Shown: positions 1 to 5,742 of the stretch, in pieces | Position numbering within the stretch: the stretch's first letter is position 1 | Layout of the letters: each line of letters opens with the position of its first letter | Assembly (NCBI GenBank): GCA_014729615.1 | Contig: WJJQ01000136.1 | Location: 1 to 21,511, forward strand | DNA: 21,511 bases | DNA from: Candidatus Peregrinibacteria bacterium | GTDB lineage: Bacteria; Patescibacteriota; Gracilibacteria; UBA1369 | Reading direction: 5' to 3' | Made by a program: the position numbers and the translations under genes | The notes under the pieces: model-generated | Databases searched by the model: none | What the model was told of the DNA's origin: nothing | The model's input: the letters and a program-made list of their open reading frames with translations, nothing else

Positions 1-229
1 GGGAAGAAGCTGGCGGAGCACCAGGTGCTCCCGGAGCGTCATTGGTGCGTTCTGCCGCGTCGAAGGTCGTCCTGCCAACGTTACTCTCGGCCGAGGCTTC
101 CTTACCCAACTGCCAATCGACGCTGGCTTGCACGCCTTCTTCATGAGTCGGAGCTTCGGCGTCCTTCTGCTTGTTGCATCCAGATAGCGCCACCAAACCC
201 ATGACACCGATCAAATATACGATTCTCAT
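1..229 (-). CDS. Lipoprotein, N-terminal part (gene runs off the left edge)
   Basis: An open frame reads from ATG at 229 leftward off the window; 76 codons are visible without a stop. The product starts MRIVYLIGVMGLVALSGC: a short basic start, a hydrophobic stretch and an LSGC lipobox, so Cys18 should be lipidated by Lgt and cleaved by LspA, anchoring the protein outside the membrane. The rest of the visible part (residues 19-76) is hydrophilic and becomes rich in Ala, Pro and Gly (DAPGAPGAPPASS), like a surface linker. The start is supported by an AAAGG-type RBS (GGTAAAAGGAAAATG). Codons become GC-rich away from the start while the leader is AT-rich, as in the two GC-rich cassettes further right, so this may be a third foreign exported-protein gene. 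Function unknown. The lipoprotein call is fairly safe; foreign origin is inference. Confidence 0.7.
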   Translation of the reverse strand, partial: MRIVYLIGVMGLVALSGCNKQKDAEAPTHEEGVQASVDWQLGKEASAESNVGRTTFDAAERTNDAPGAPGAPPASS

Positions 230-291
230 TTTCCTTTTACCTTTCTTTTTTGTAAAAAAACCGAGTGTTTTCAAAAGTCGTGCTCTGCCGG

Positions 292-318
292 GCATGAATA
301 CGCAAACGGTAATCATGC
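292..318 (-). other. Leader hairpin upstream of the left-edge lipoprotein
   Basis: GCATGA (292-297) pairs with TCATGC (313-318), with further TAC/GTA pairing inside after one mismatch. It lies between the possible promoter and the start codon and would form in the leader RNA. Role unknown. Confidence 0.35.
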
Positions 319-338
319 ACAAAACAAAGCAGGGGATT

Positions 339-368
339 ATTAAAACCATAAAAATCAGAAAACATCAA
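339..368 (-). promoter_or_regulatory. Possible promoter for the left-edge lipoprotein gene
   Basis: On the minus strand TTGATG (368-363) is followed after 18 bases by TTTAAT (344-339), a fair sigma70-type match. Transcription would start near 330 and give a leader of about 100 nt containing the 292-318 hairpin. Based on consensus matching only. Confidence 0.3.
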
Positions 369-403
369 GTCTAATGGTTGTAATCAGAGGATCAATCAAC
401 TGA

Positions 404-446
404 CACTAGCATGCTTTATATATTTTTTATATAAAATATGCTAGTG
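404..446. terminator. Long AT-rich hairpin downstream of the pyruvyltransferase gene
   Basis: CACTAGCAT (404-412) pairs with ATGCTAGTG (438-446), and TTTATATA (415-422) pairs with TATATAAA (428-435) around a T5 loop, separated only by two poor pairs. It sits 16 bases past the stop of the minus-strand gene at 463-1581, where a terminator would be expected. No clean U-run follows on the minus strand, so it could also be a 3'-end stabilising hairpin. Confidence 0.45.
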
Positions 447-462
447 CGTTCAATATGCATGC

Positions 463-1581
463 TCACGCAGTAATTTCCATAATTAAATCAAGGTGTTCAT
501 TAGCCTTCATATGCATATAATCCACTTTTTCAGAGATGATTTTTTGCAGATGAGAGTATTCATCCATTAGTCGCGTAACTTTATTTTGGCCGGCTTCGGC
601 GTTAAATTGGTCAAATTCAATGACATAATTATTCATGTCAATGGTATGCATAAAATCCTTCACTTTATTGCTATAAGATAGGGCAATCATGGGTTTACCC
701 GCCAGGGCCGACATGATTAGGGAATGTAAACGCATACCCACGACAAATTTCGCCATGTGAAAAACCTGAAAAATATCTTTAATATCATGCGAATATTTTA
801 AAAAGGTCACATGTGAATCCGCGACCATTATCGACTTAAGTTTATCCATCTCTTTACGATCATCATCTTTGTAGGCTTGAAAAGGTACAAAGACGGATTT
901 TAATCCGTAAGTTGTCCAAATAAAATCAACTAAAATTTTTAAATCCGCATAAATCTTATCGGTGTCGCCTTTTATCCACGGTCTGATTGTGAATAAAACA
1001 TAATCATCATCTCGGTTGTCGCCGTCATATAAATCCAGGGCGAAAGCCGGATCGGCCAATGTTAAAGCGTGTTTAACTCCCATTTTATTAATCAATTCAT
1101 AGCTGCCATAATCTCGTACCGTTATTATTTTAGACTTAACTAAAATTCTTTTAGTCATGAATTTTCCGAAAAGAGTTTTTAATGGGCCAATGCTTTGAGC
1201 GAAACAAAAAACCGGTTTTTTATAAAAACGAGCTACTGCCGCTTGAATCGACCAAATGATAATCGCGAAAGGTTTTTCATCGGTTAATAATCCGCCTCCT
1301 CCCAAAATAAATACATCACACTTGGCAATTTCCGAAAAAGTTGACCAAATACTACCTGAAAATATACCTTTTACAAATGATCTTAATCCACTGGGCACAA
1401 GATGTGCGGATTTTACATTGTGCTCTTTTTCGGTTTTGATCGGATCATTGCTTAGCACGGTAATATCCGCGTTCAAAGGTTTTAAAATATTTAAAATCCC
1501 TTCAAGGATCATTTCATCCCCGATGTTGGTGGCGCCATAATTTCCGCAAATAGTTATTTTCATTTCCATAATATTATCCAT
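463..1581 (-). CDS. Polysaccharide pyruvyl transferase family protein (CsaB-like)
   Basis: A 372-aa protein of the polysaccharide pyruvyltransferase family, which moves pyruvate from PEP onto a sugar of a surface polymer; CsaB in Firmicutes modifies the wall polymer that holds S-layer proteins. Visible features are the N-terminal GNYGATNIGDE motif (residues 13-23), the Gly-rich FILGGGGLLTDE stretch (91-102), and the C-terminal GMRLHSLIMSALAGKP block (282-297), which carries the Arg/His pair typical of the family. Length is normal for CsaB. The start is uncertain: Met1 (1581), Met5 (1569) and Met7 (1563) are all possible and none has a good RBS; MKITICGNYG from Met7 is the usual family N-terminus. 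Composition is AT-rich like the backbone. Family is clear; the acceptor glycan is unknown. The S-layer link is by analogy. Confidence 0.85.
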   Translation of the reverse strand: MDNIMEMKITICGNYGATNIGDEMILEGILNILKPLNADITVLSNDPIKTEKEHNVKSAHLVPSGLRSFVKGIFSGSIWSTFSEIAKCDVFILGGGGLLTDEKPFAIIIWSIQAAVARFYKKPVFCFAQSIGPLKTLFGKFMTKRILVKSKIITVRDYGSYELINKMGVKHALTLADPAFALDLYDGDNRDDDYVLFTIRPWIKGDTDKIYADLKILVDFIWTTYGLKSVFVPFQAYKDDDRKEMDKLKSIMVADSHVTFLKYSHDIKDIFQVFHMAKFVVGMRLHSLIMSALAGKPMIALSYSNKVKDFMHTIDMNNYVIEFDQFNAEAGQNKVTRLMDEYSHLQKIISEKVDYMHMKANEHLDLIMEITA

Positions 1582-1668
1582 TTATTTAGTGAAAAAATAA
1601 AGTGTAATAGTTGCTTTTATAGAGGATTCAAATAGATAGGTGACAATGATACTTTTTTAAACTAAAAG

Positions 1669-1696
1669 TTGACAAAAAGTCAAAAACTGTTACCAT
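1669..1696 (+). promoter_or_regulatory. Possible promoter for the cassette A leader
   Basis: A perfect TTGACA (1669-1674) is followed after 16 bases by TACCAT (1691-1696), a 4/6 match to the -10 consensus. Transcription would start near 1703, giving a leader of about 370 nt before the first cassette A gene. A similar TTGACAAAAA start is seen upstream of cassette B at 5442. Confidence 0.35.
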
Positions 1697-1717
1697 TTCA
1701 TCTAATTTGTTTTTGAT

Positions 1718-1821
1718 GGCATGAGCAAAAACGTAAAAAAACTAAACAGTTCAATTTCTATAAGCCAAAGCGTTCAGACGTTAAGGGCTTATTGCTCATG
1801 GCCGTTAAGACTTATTAGCGG
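1718..1821 (+). ncRNA. Candidate structured RNA upstream of cassette A
   Basis: Several helices fit together. CATGAGCAA (1720-1728) pairs with TTGCTCATG (1792-1800). Stacked directly inside its 3' strand, TAAGCC (1761-1766) pairs with GGCTTA (1786-1791), enclosing a small CGT/ACG hairpin (1771-1780). Just outside, CCGTTAA (1802-1808) pairs with TTAGCGG (1815-1821) with one G-U. Two imperfect direct repeats (CGTTAAG...CTTATT) lie at 1779-1793 and 1803-1816. It matches no RNA family I recognise; tRNA, tmRNA, SRP and RNase P landmarks are absent. It could be a free small RNA, an attenuating leader, or chance pairing in intergenic DNA. Confidence 0.3.
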
Positions 1822-1882
1822 TCTTTAAAAAGTAGGTCTTTATCTCAAAATGTTATTTTGTTTGTAGTCCTGAGGAAGAAAT

Positions 1883-1912
1883 AAAAGATATCTCATGCCA
1901 ACAGTATCTTTT
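1883..1912 (+). terminator. Possible intrinsic terminator in the cassette A leader
   Basis: AAAAGATA (1883-1890) pairs perfectly with TATCTTTT (1905-1912), and the second arm runs into a T-run. The stem is weak and AT-rich. If real, it would end a small RNA of about 210 nt starting near 1703, or act as an attenuator ahead of the cassette genes. Confidence 0.3.
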
Positions 1913-1931
1913 TAATCTGATCGGATTCTTT

Positions 1932-1984
1932 GAGGGTATGCCGTTTTGCTTATTCAAAAAGTGTAGGTAAGGCGGCGTACCCTC
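1932..1984 (+). promoter_or_regulatory. Long leader hairpin 1, cassette A
   Basis: GAGGGTATGCCG (1932-1943) pairs with CGGCGTACCCTC (1973-1984) with one G-U. Pairing continues inward from 1944/1972 to 1955/1961 with only one mismatch (1954/1962) and many G-U pairs, around an AAAAA loop (1956-1960). That makes 24 positions with one mismatch. It marks the switch from AT-rich to GC-rich DNA. A hairpin of nearly the same size and quality lies at the same relative place in cassette B (5617-5666). Confidence 0.6.
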
Positions 1985-2062
1985 GGACGGAGGGGTTCGC
2001 GTCGGCGCTTCGTGCGCGTTTACGTTCACGGGGCGCCCTTGCCCCTTCGTTCGACTCCGTCC
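1985..2062 (+). promoter_or_regulatory. Leader structure 2, cassette A
   Basis: GGACGGAG (1985-1992) pairs perfectly with CTCCGTCC (2055-2062), closing a GC-rich loop immediately after hairpin 1 and ending two bases before the RBS AAGGA (2064-2068). It could affect ribosome access to the first cassette gene. Confidence 0.45.
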
Positions 2063-2071
2063 AAAGGAACA

Positions 2072-3139
2072 ATGAAAGCAACAAGAAAGGCAGCGGTCGC
2101 CTTCATGGCCGCACTCGCAGCCTTTGCTATCGCCCTTTGGGCGAACGCACAGGCACTCGCCGATCGCTTGAACGCGGTTGGCGATTCCGGCCTCGGAGAC
2201 GAGGTCGTCATAATCGAGGGTAATGAGGCATGCTTTGCCTTCAGTACCCTCAACCTCGAGTGCTCCTCGCCTACGGGCGGGTTGAGCTTCGAGGTGTCAT
2301 TCGACCCGCAGGACGCAGTGATGGGAGGCGTTCGTTACGAATGCTTCCCGGAGCCCAAGACTCCGGGTCAGCCCGATGGGCTGAGTGGGGAGCCGCATGC
2401 TCCCGGTCTGGTAACTATCGTTGGGTGCTTCGTGCCCAGCGAGAACGTCCGGGCCACCGTCGTCGTCACCGGCGAAGATGGAACCCTCACCAAAACCCTC
2501 GGCTACACCGTCAGGCCTCGCGCCGCGACGGTCGAGCAGGTCGAGAGCGTGGATGACAAGGCTGACAAGGCCTTGAAGGAAGCGCGTAAGGGCGGCGGCC
2601 CCCTTGGGGGTCGTGGCGAGGTGGGACTCAGCTATGCCTGGGCCCCAAACACAGAGGAACGAAGGTCGCCGGGTCTGGGTTTCCAGATCTCGGCGGCCGG
2701 CCGCGTCCACCAGTTCTTCAAGCTGGGGGCCGCGGTGCGGTGGTTAAGGCAGGACGTTTGGGTAAGGGAGGATCTCAATCCTTCGGACCCCGAACTGACT
2801 GAAGACCAGCTGACGCTGGTTCTTAAGCCGCAAGTCCCTTTCAACCCGGCGGAGTGGATAGAGCTCTCCGTCGGGCTGGAGCTGGGCGCGACCCAGTTTC
2901 ATACTCAGCAAGCTGTCGTACGTCAGGACCCCGATCGCCGCGTGGTTCTGGCAAACGACTCGACCGAGTGGGACTTCACGGGGGGTCTCATTGGGTCGGT
3001 TTATTTCTTTCCCCACCCCAGCATCGGGCTGGGCGGTTGGGCCTCTGGCCTTATTCGTCCCTCGGACGAGCCTACGTGGCACGCCGAGAAGAGCAGGTTC
3101 GATGCCAACGCGGGCCTGGGCATCCAAGCCCGTTTCTAA
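2072..3139 (+). CDS. Exported protein with probable outer-membrane beta-barrel
   Basis: A 355-aa GC-rich protein. ATG at 2072 is chosen because AAAGGA lies just upstream and the product then opens with a classical signal peptide (MKATRKAAV, a long Ala-rich hydrophobic core, ANAQA cleavage site near residue 28); the frame stays open upstream to 2012 without a signal or RBS. Residues 50-150 form a beta-rich region with four Cys (54, 64, 91, 119). Residues 151-178 are a charged, helical linker. Residues 181-355 show alternating hydrophobic strands and end in ...GLGIQARF with a C-terminal Phe, the usual signature of an outer-membrane barrel recognised by the BAM machinery. Length suits a small barrel of about 8 strands. 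No named family is recognised. The lipoprotein gene starts 10 bases after its stop, so the two are co-transcribed. The protein implies a diderm donor, odd in this backbone. Confidence 0.7.
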   Translation: MKATRKAAVAFMAALAAFAIALWANAQALADRLNAVGDSGLGDEVVIIEGNEACFAFSTLNLECSSPTGGLSFEVSFDPQDAVMGGVRYECFPEPKTPGQPDGLSGEPHAPGLVTIVGCFVPSENVRATVVVTGEDGTLTKTLGYTVRPRAATVEQVESVDDKADKALKEARKGGGPLGGRGEVGLSYAWAPNTEERRSPGLGFQISAAGRVHQFFKLGAAVRWLRQDVWVREDLNPSDPELTEDQLTLVLKPQVPFNPAEWIELSVGLELGATQFHTQQAVVRQDPDRRVVLANDSTEWDFTGGLIGSVYFFPHPSIGLGGWASGLIRPSDEPTWHAEKSRFDANAGLGIQARF

Positions 3140-3149
3140 GGAGAGCGAA

Positions 3150-4292
3150 ATGGCGAAAAATGCTCTCCTGCAACTGATGGCGGTCGGCACCGTCATCATC
3201 TTCTTCCTGGCTTCGTGCAGTGAGGAAGAGGCCTGTCTCCGCGAGGGGCAGGTCTATTATGCCGACGTCGGTTGTGTTGATGCCGCAAGCGTTAATGCAT
3301 CCGGCGGAACCGCGGGCTCCGGCAGTAATGTTGCCGGGTCCGGAGGCCTCGACGTCGGTAACGGTGGAGAGGCAGCAACCGGCGGCAACGCCGGTACGCA
3401 AGCAGGCACCGGTGGAAGTGCAGGTGCGATGACCGCAGGTTCTGGTAGTGGCAACGTCGCCGGGGCTGGCGGAGCAACCGCAGGCACTGGTGGCGGCAAC
3501 GTCGCTGGAGCAGGCGGAGCAACCGCAGGCACTGGTGGCGGCAACGTCGCTGGAGCAGGTGGTATGACCGCCGGAACCGCAGGCATGGGGCAAGGCGGAG
3601 CAAACGCCTGTCTCCCCGGGGAAACGGAGTGTTTCGGAGAGTGTGCCGATACGCAAACCGACCCCTGGAACTGCGGCGCCTGCGGCCAGTGGTGCACTGA
3701 CAGCGAGATCTGTCAGGCAGGCATCTGCTGGCCGTGTCCCGTCGGAACGGTCTCCTGCGCCAACGGGTGCAGGGACACCGCCAACGACGAGGATCACTGT
3801 GGCGGATGCGGAGTGCAATGCTCCGCCACAGAGATCTGCCTCAACGGTCTTTGTACCGTACCTCCCATCGGTTCTGGAGGCGCAGGCGGGTCTAGCAGTT
3901 CGGGCGGAACCAGCGGAAACGCGGGTTCACCCGGGCAAGGCGGAGCCGGAACCGGCGGAGCACCCATCGCGGGCGCCGGTGGCATGGCAGGCGCAGGCGG
4001 TCTGTCGGGGACGGGAGGATTCAACCCCCTTCCGTGTGATGGTACCGAGGTAGAGTGCTTCGGCCTCTACTGCGCTATCACCAGCGAGGACCCCAACAAC
4101 TGCGGCGGTTGTGGCATCGAATGTGAGTTCGATGCAACCTGCATAGGGGGTGTTTGCTCTCCCTGCGTTCGGGGTCAGGTAGAGTGCAGCAACGTCTGCA
4201 CCGACTACTTGGCTGATCGGTTCAATTGTGGCGGATGCGGAGTCCGCTGCGAAGGGACCGAAAACTGCTTGAGCGGCGTTTGCACTCCGTGA
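3150..4292 (+). CDS. Cys-rich, Gly/Ala-repeat lipoprotein with four 8-Cys modules
   Basis: A 380-aa lipoprotein from ATG 3150, which has an excellent RBS (AAGGAG, 3139-3144); the longer in-frame extension to 2991 overlaps the previous gene and is not used. The N-terminus MAKNALLQLMAVGTVIIFFL ends in an ASC lipobox at about Cys24. Residues 50-153 are a Gly/Ala/Thr-rich linker containing three 15-residue repeats. Two cysteine modules follow (residues 154-235), then a second Gly-rich linker (240-295), then two more modules (296-378). Each module follows C-x6-C-x3/4-C-x9-C-x2-C-x3-C-x5-C-x4-C with a central NCGxCG core, giving 32 Cys. Proteins of this style are common among myxobacterial and other deltaproteobacterial surface lipoproteins and are presumed disulfide-bonded; their function is unknown. 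The gene follows the barrel gene by 10 bases. Codon use is strongly GC-rich. Confidence 0.8.
   Translation: MAKNALLQLMAVGTVIIFFLASCSEEEACLREGQVYYADVGCVDAASVNASGGTAGSGSNVAGSGGLDVGNGGEAATGGNAGTQAGTGGSAGAMTAGSGSGNVAGAGGATAGTGGGNVAGAGGATAGTGGGNVAGAGGMTAGTAGMGQGGANACLPGETECFGECADTQTDPWNCGACGQWCTDSEICQAGICWPCPVGTVSCANGCRDTANDEDHCGGCGVQCSATEICLNGLCTVPPIGSGGAGGSSSSGGTSGNAGSPGQGGAGTGGAPIAGAGGMAGAGGLSGTGGFNPLPCDGTEVECFGLYCAITSEDPNNCGGCGIECEFDATCIGGVCSPCVRGQVECSNVCTDYLADRFNCGGCGVRCEGTENCLSGVCTP
3450..3584 (+). repeat. Three tandem 45-bp in-frame repeats
   Basis: Units begin at 3450, 3495 and 3540, each coding GGNVAGAGGATAGTG or a close variant. The first two unit junctions are nearly identical at DNA level and the last unit diverges at its end. 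They lengthen the linker between the lipid anchor and the first Cys module and could change copy number by slippage. Confidence 0.85.
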
Positions 4293-4310
4293 CGCTCAAG
4301 CTCGCATCAT

Positions 4311-4333
4311 TGTAAGGGCCGGCCCCCCTTATA
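4311..4333 (+). terminator. Hairpin after the cassette A lipoprotein gene
   Basis: TAAGGG (4313-4318) pairs with CCCTTA (4326-4331), extended by G-U and T-A, 18 bases past the stop codon. The following stretch is AT-rich with scattered Ts but no clean T-run, so it is a moderate terminator candidate. Confidence 0.4.
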
Positions 4334-4399
4334 ATGTTAAATTGTTAATCAACAAAGGAGGTAAAGGCCTTACAAATAGAAAATGAAGACCGAAACCGA

Positions 4400-4450
4400 C
4401 CCGACGTGGCTGTGTGCGTGCGTCGGGCAAGCGTCCGGAGAGGTCCGGAC
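4400..4450 (+). other. Two GC-rich hairpins in the cassette A 3' tail
   Basis: CCCGACG (4400-4406) pairs with CGTCGGG (4421-4427), and GTCCGG (4433-4438) pairs with CCGGAC (4445-4450). With the hairpins at 4311-4333 and 4454-4487 they make the 200-base gap to the HNH gene almost wholly structured. An AAAGGAGGT (about 4355-4361) resembling a strong RBS lies upstream but is not followed by a start codon at normal spacing. Confidence 0.45.
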
Positions 4451-4453
4451 ACC

Positions 4454-4487
4454 AAATAGGTCCACGTGTAACAGCGTGGGCCTATTT
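4454..4487. terminator. Bidirectional terminator between cassette A and the HNH gene
   Basis: AAATAGGTCCACG (4454-4466) pairs with CGTGGGCCTATTT (4475-4487), 13 positions with one G-U, around an 8-base loop. The plus-strand side runs into TCCTAATTATTATTTTG. It sits 8 bases from the HNH stop codon between two convergent genes, so it can serve both, and it marks the end of GC-rich DNA. Confidence 0.65.
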
Positions 4488-4495
4488 CCTAATTA

Positions 4496-5260
4496 TTATT
4501 TTGTTAATAGTTTCCTATGCATCATCACCCTCTCATCGGTCAGATGCTCAAGGTCATGATGCGCTTTGCAAAGCGGAACCATAAATTTAGGACTATGTAT
4601 TTTGCCGATAGCCCTTCTTAATGTGTGATGGATGTTGGTTGATTTTTGTTGGCAGTTTGGAACAGCACATTTATTGCCATATTTGTAGTTAATTGCGCGT
4701 CTGATTTTGACGGGTATGTAGCTTGATTTGGCGGGTTCTTGCAGTTTGTTGTTTTCTTCAATCTGCTTGTCACGTTGATTGAGCATGTTTCGTAACATTT
4801 CATTCACATCTATTCCCTCTTCAAAGAGTTTTTGTAATTTTTGTTTAATGTCATCGGCCATTTCAAATCGTTGCACGTGCACAGATTTATGCTCTTTTAC
4901 GGCTTGTTCAAGCGATCTTGTCGATAGATTTTTTGTCATGTGAACCAGTTCAGTTTGGTTTTGTTCGGTAGCGATCGATGCAACCCTCGCAAGTTTGTTC
5001 ACACTGATTTCACCTTTAACCAGTACTTTCTTTAAAACGGGTTTGTCTTCAAAGCGTTTTTCAAGTTGAAGTACACGTTGAACTTGGTCACGGCTGACAC
5101 CGGCAAGCACGGCGGCAAAGTGATACAAAGATTCAAAACCTTTTTCTTGCCACAATCTTCTGCGCGCCACTTCTGGCAAAAGACCAATGAATTTGCGCCG
5201 TGCTTCCAAAGCGGCTTGTCCATAAGCGCGACATTTTTCATATAATTCTTTATTGCTCAT
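4496..5260 (-). CDS. HNH endonuclease domain protein
   Basis: A 254-aa protein with start MSNKELYEK at 5260. The open frame reaches 5467, but a strong extended -10 promoter lies at 5286-5294 inside that extension, so the upstream part is taken as non-coding; MNMSNKEL from 5266 is also possible. Residues 1-125 are helical (LLPEVARRRLWQEKGFESLY, and so on), resembling the helical N-terminal regions of DUF222-type HNH proteins. The C-terminal HNH domain shows CAVPNC (198-203), the catalytic IHH (210-212) and PLCKAHHDLEH (229-239), giving the four zinc Cys/His ligands and the metal-binding His. It is complete. Composition is AT-rich like the backbone, although it lies between the two GC-rich cassettes. 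Such proteins are nicking or restriction-like nucleases, sometimes in mobile DNA. The target is unknown. Confidence 0.8.
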   Translation of the reverse strand: MSNKELYEKCRAYGQAALEARRKFIGLLPEVARRRLWQEKGFESLYHFAAVLAGVSRDQVQRVLQLEKRFEDKPVLKKVLVKGEISVNKLARVASIATEQNQTELVHMTKNLSTRSLEQAVKEHKSVHVQRFEMADDIKQKLQKLFEEGIDVNEMLRNMLNQRDKQIEENNKLQEPAKSSYIPVKIRRAINYKYGNKCAVPNCQQKSTNIHHTLRRAIGKIHSPKFMVPLCKAHHDLEHLTDERVMMHRKLLTK

Positions 5261-5285
5261 ATTCATCTGGGTTAAAGTACCCATA

Positions 5286-5294
5286 ATTATAGCA
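5286..5294 (-). promoter_or_regulatory. Extended -10 promoter of the HNH gene
   Basis: The minus strand reads TGCTATAAT, a perfect TATAAT with the extended -10 TG. It ends 25 bases before the chosen ATG, so the mRNA would have a short leader, consistent with the lack of an RBS. Confidence 0.5.
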
Positions 5295-5441
5295 GAAAAA
5301 AGCCAAAAAACACGCTTTTGGGCTTGCGAATCGCTGTCAAATTGTGTCGCAGTCACCTTCAAATAATGGTAACCATAAGCCAAAAGCGCAACCCCGCTCA
5401 ATCTAATTTTTTTTCTAATATATGCTGTTAGAATAAAAAAC

Positions 5442-5470
5442 TTGACAAAAAAACAAAAAAATGACAAAAT
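5442..5470 (+). promoter_or_regulatory. Possible promoter for the cassette B leader
   Basis: A perfect TTGACA (5442-5447) is followed after 17 bases by CAAAAT (5465-5470, 4/6). A perfect TATAAT also occurs at 5531-5536 but lacks a -35 at correct spacing. Either start would place the structured leader and the left 16-bp repeat in the RNA. Confidence 0.3.
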
Positions 5471-5478
5471 AACAAGCC

Positions 5479-5582
5479 TTATTTACCCAAATTATGCACA
5501 AACTAAACAAATTGGACATATAGGAACATGTATAATGCATTGTTTCATGTGCTCACATTTTAGTAATTGCAGTGGTAAATAA
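5479..5582 (+). repeat. 9-bp inverted repeat upstream of cassette B
   Basis: TTATTTACC (5479-5487) and GGTAAATAA (5574-5582) are perfect complements, extended by AGC/GCT with one bulged base. A smaller hairpin ACATG/CATGT (5526-5550) lies inside. It corresponds in position to the CATGAGCAA/TTGCTCATG pair upstream of cassette A. Confidence 0.4.
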
Positions 5583-5592
5583 GCTGACCATT

Positions 5593-5608
5593 GAAAACTC
5601 ACTCACTA
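5593..5608 (+). repeat. Left terminal inverted repeat of cassette B
   Basis: GAAAACTCACTCACTA, exact reverse complement of 6459-6474. Neighbouring bases outside the 16-mer match only partly. Confidence 0.8.
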
Positions 5609-5616
5609 CATTTAAT

Positions 5617-5666
5617 TGCAGAGTCTCACCTGTTTTTCTTAAAAGAAAGGTAGATGGGACTCTGCA
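5617..5666 (+). promoter_or_regulatory. Long leader hairpin 1, cassette B
   Basis: TGCAGAGTC (5617-5625) pairs with GACTCTGCA (5658-5666), and pairing continues inward to 5639/5644 with one mismatch (5629/5654) and several G-U pairs. That makes 23 positions around a 4-base loop. Size, single internal mismatch, G-U-rich inner half and an AGGTA on the 3' arm all parallel the cassette A hairpin at 1932-1984, although outer-stem sequences differ, as expected for a structure kept by compensating changes. Confidence 0.6.
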
Positions 5667-5682
5667 AAAACGAAAGGATTTA

Positions 5683-5729
5683 GCAGGGTACCGGGATTCC
5701 CAACAACAAAGGGACCAGAAGGGCCCTGC
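5683..5729 (+). promoter_or_regulatory. Leader structure 2, cassette B
   Basis: GCAGGG (5683-5688) pairs with CCCTGC (5724-5729), enclosing a further GGGATTCCC mini-hairpin and other G/C-tract pairings. It ends a few bases before the RBS GAGG (about 5734-5737), as structure 2 does in cassette A. Confidence 0.4.
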
Positions 5730-5742
5730 AAACGAGGTTATC

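Noticed and set aside
1718..1821. A tRNA, tmRNA or other standard RNA gene
   Set aside because: No T-loop, CCA end or other conserved landmarks are visible.
1721..1828. A 35-codon open frame starting MSKNVKKLNSS
   Set aside because: No RBS, and it lies across the strong helices of the candidate structured RNA; more likely a chance frame.
1932..1984. The leader hairpins as integron attC sites
   Set aside because: They lie upstream of the genes rather than at their 3' ends, no core GTTRRRY/RYYYAAC pair is visible, and no integrase is present. A distant analogue is not excluded.
3450..3584. A CRISPR array in the tandem repeats
   Set aside because: The repeats are contiguous, in frame and without spacers.
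3072..3818. Long open frames antisense to the Gly/Ala/Cys-rich lipoprotein
   Set aside because: Shadow frames caused by GC-rich repeats; no signal, RBS or recognisable product.
4383..4559. A 58-codon frame starting MKTETDPTWLC after an AAAGGAGGT
   Set aside because: The RBS-like sequence is about 21 bases from the ATG, too far, and the frame runs through three hairpins and into the convergent HNH gene.
5261..5467. N-terminal extension of the HNH protein
   Set aside because: The stretch holds an extended -10 promoter and reads as low-complexity residues unlike the rest of the protein; the start at 5260 or 5266 fits better.
5531..5536. TATAAT as the main promoter of cassette B
   Set aside because: A perfect -10, but no -35 at 16-18 bases and no correctly placed extended -10 TG; kept only as an alternative.
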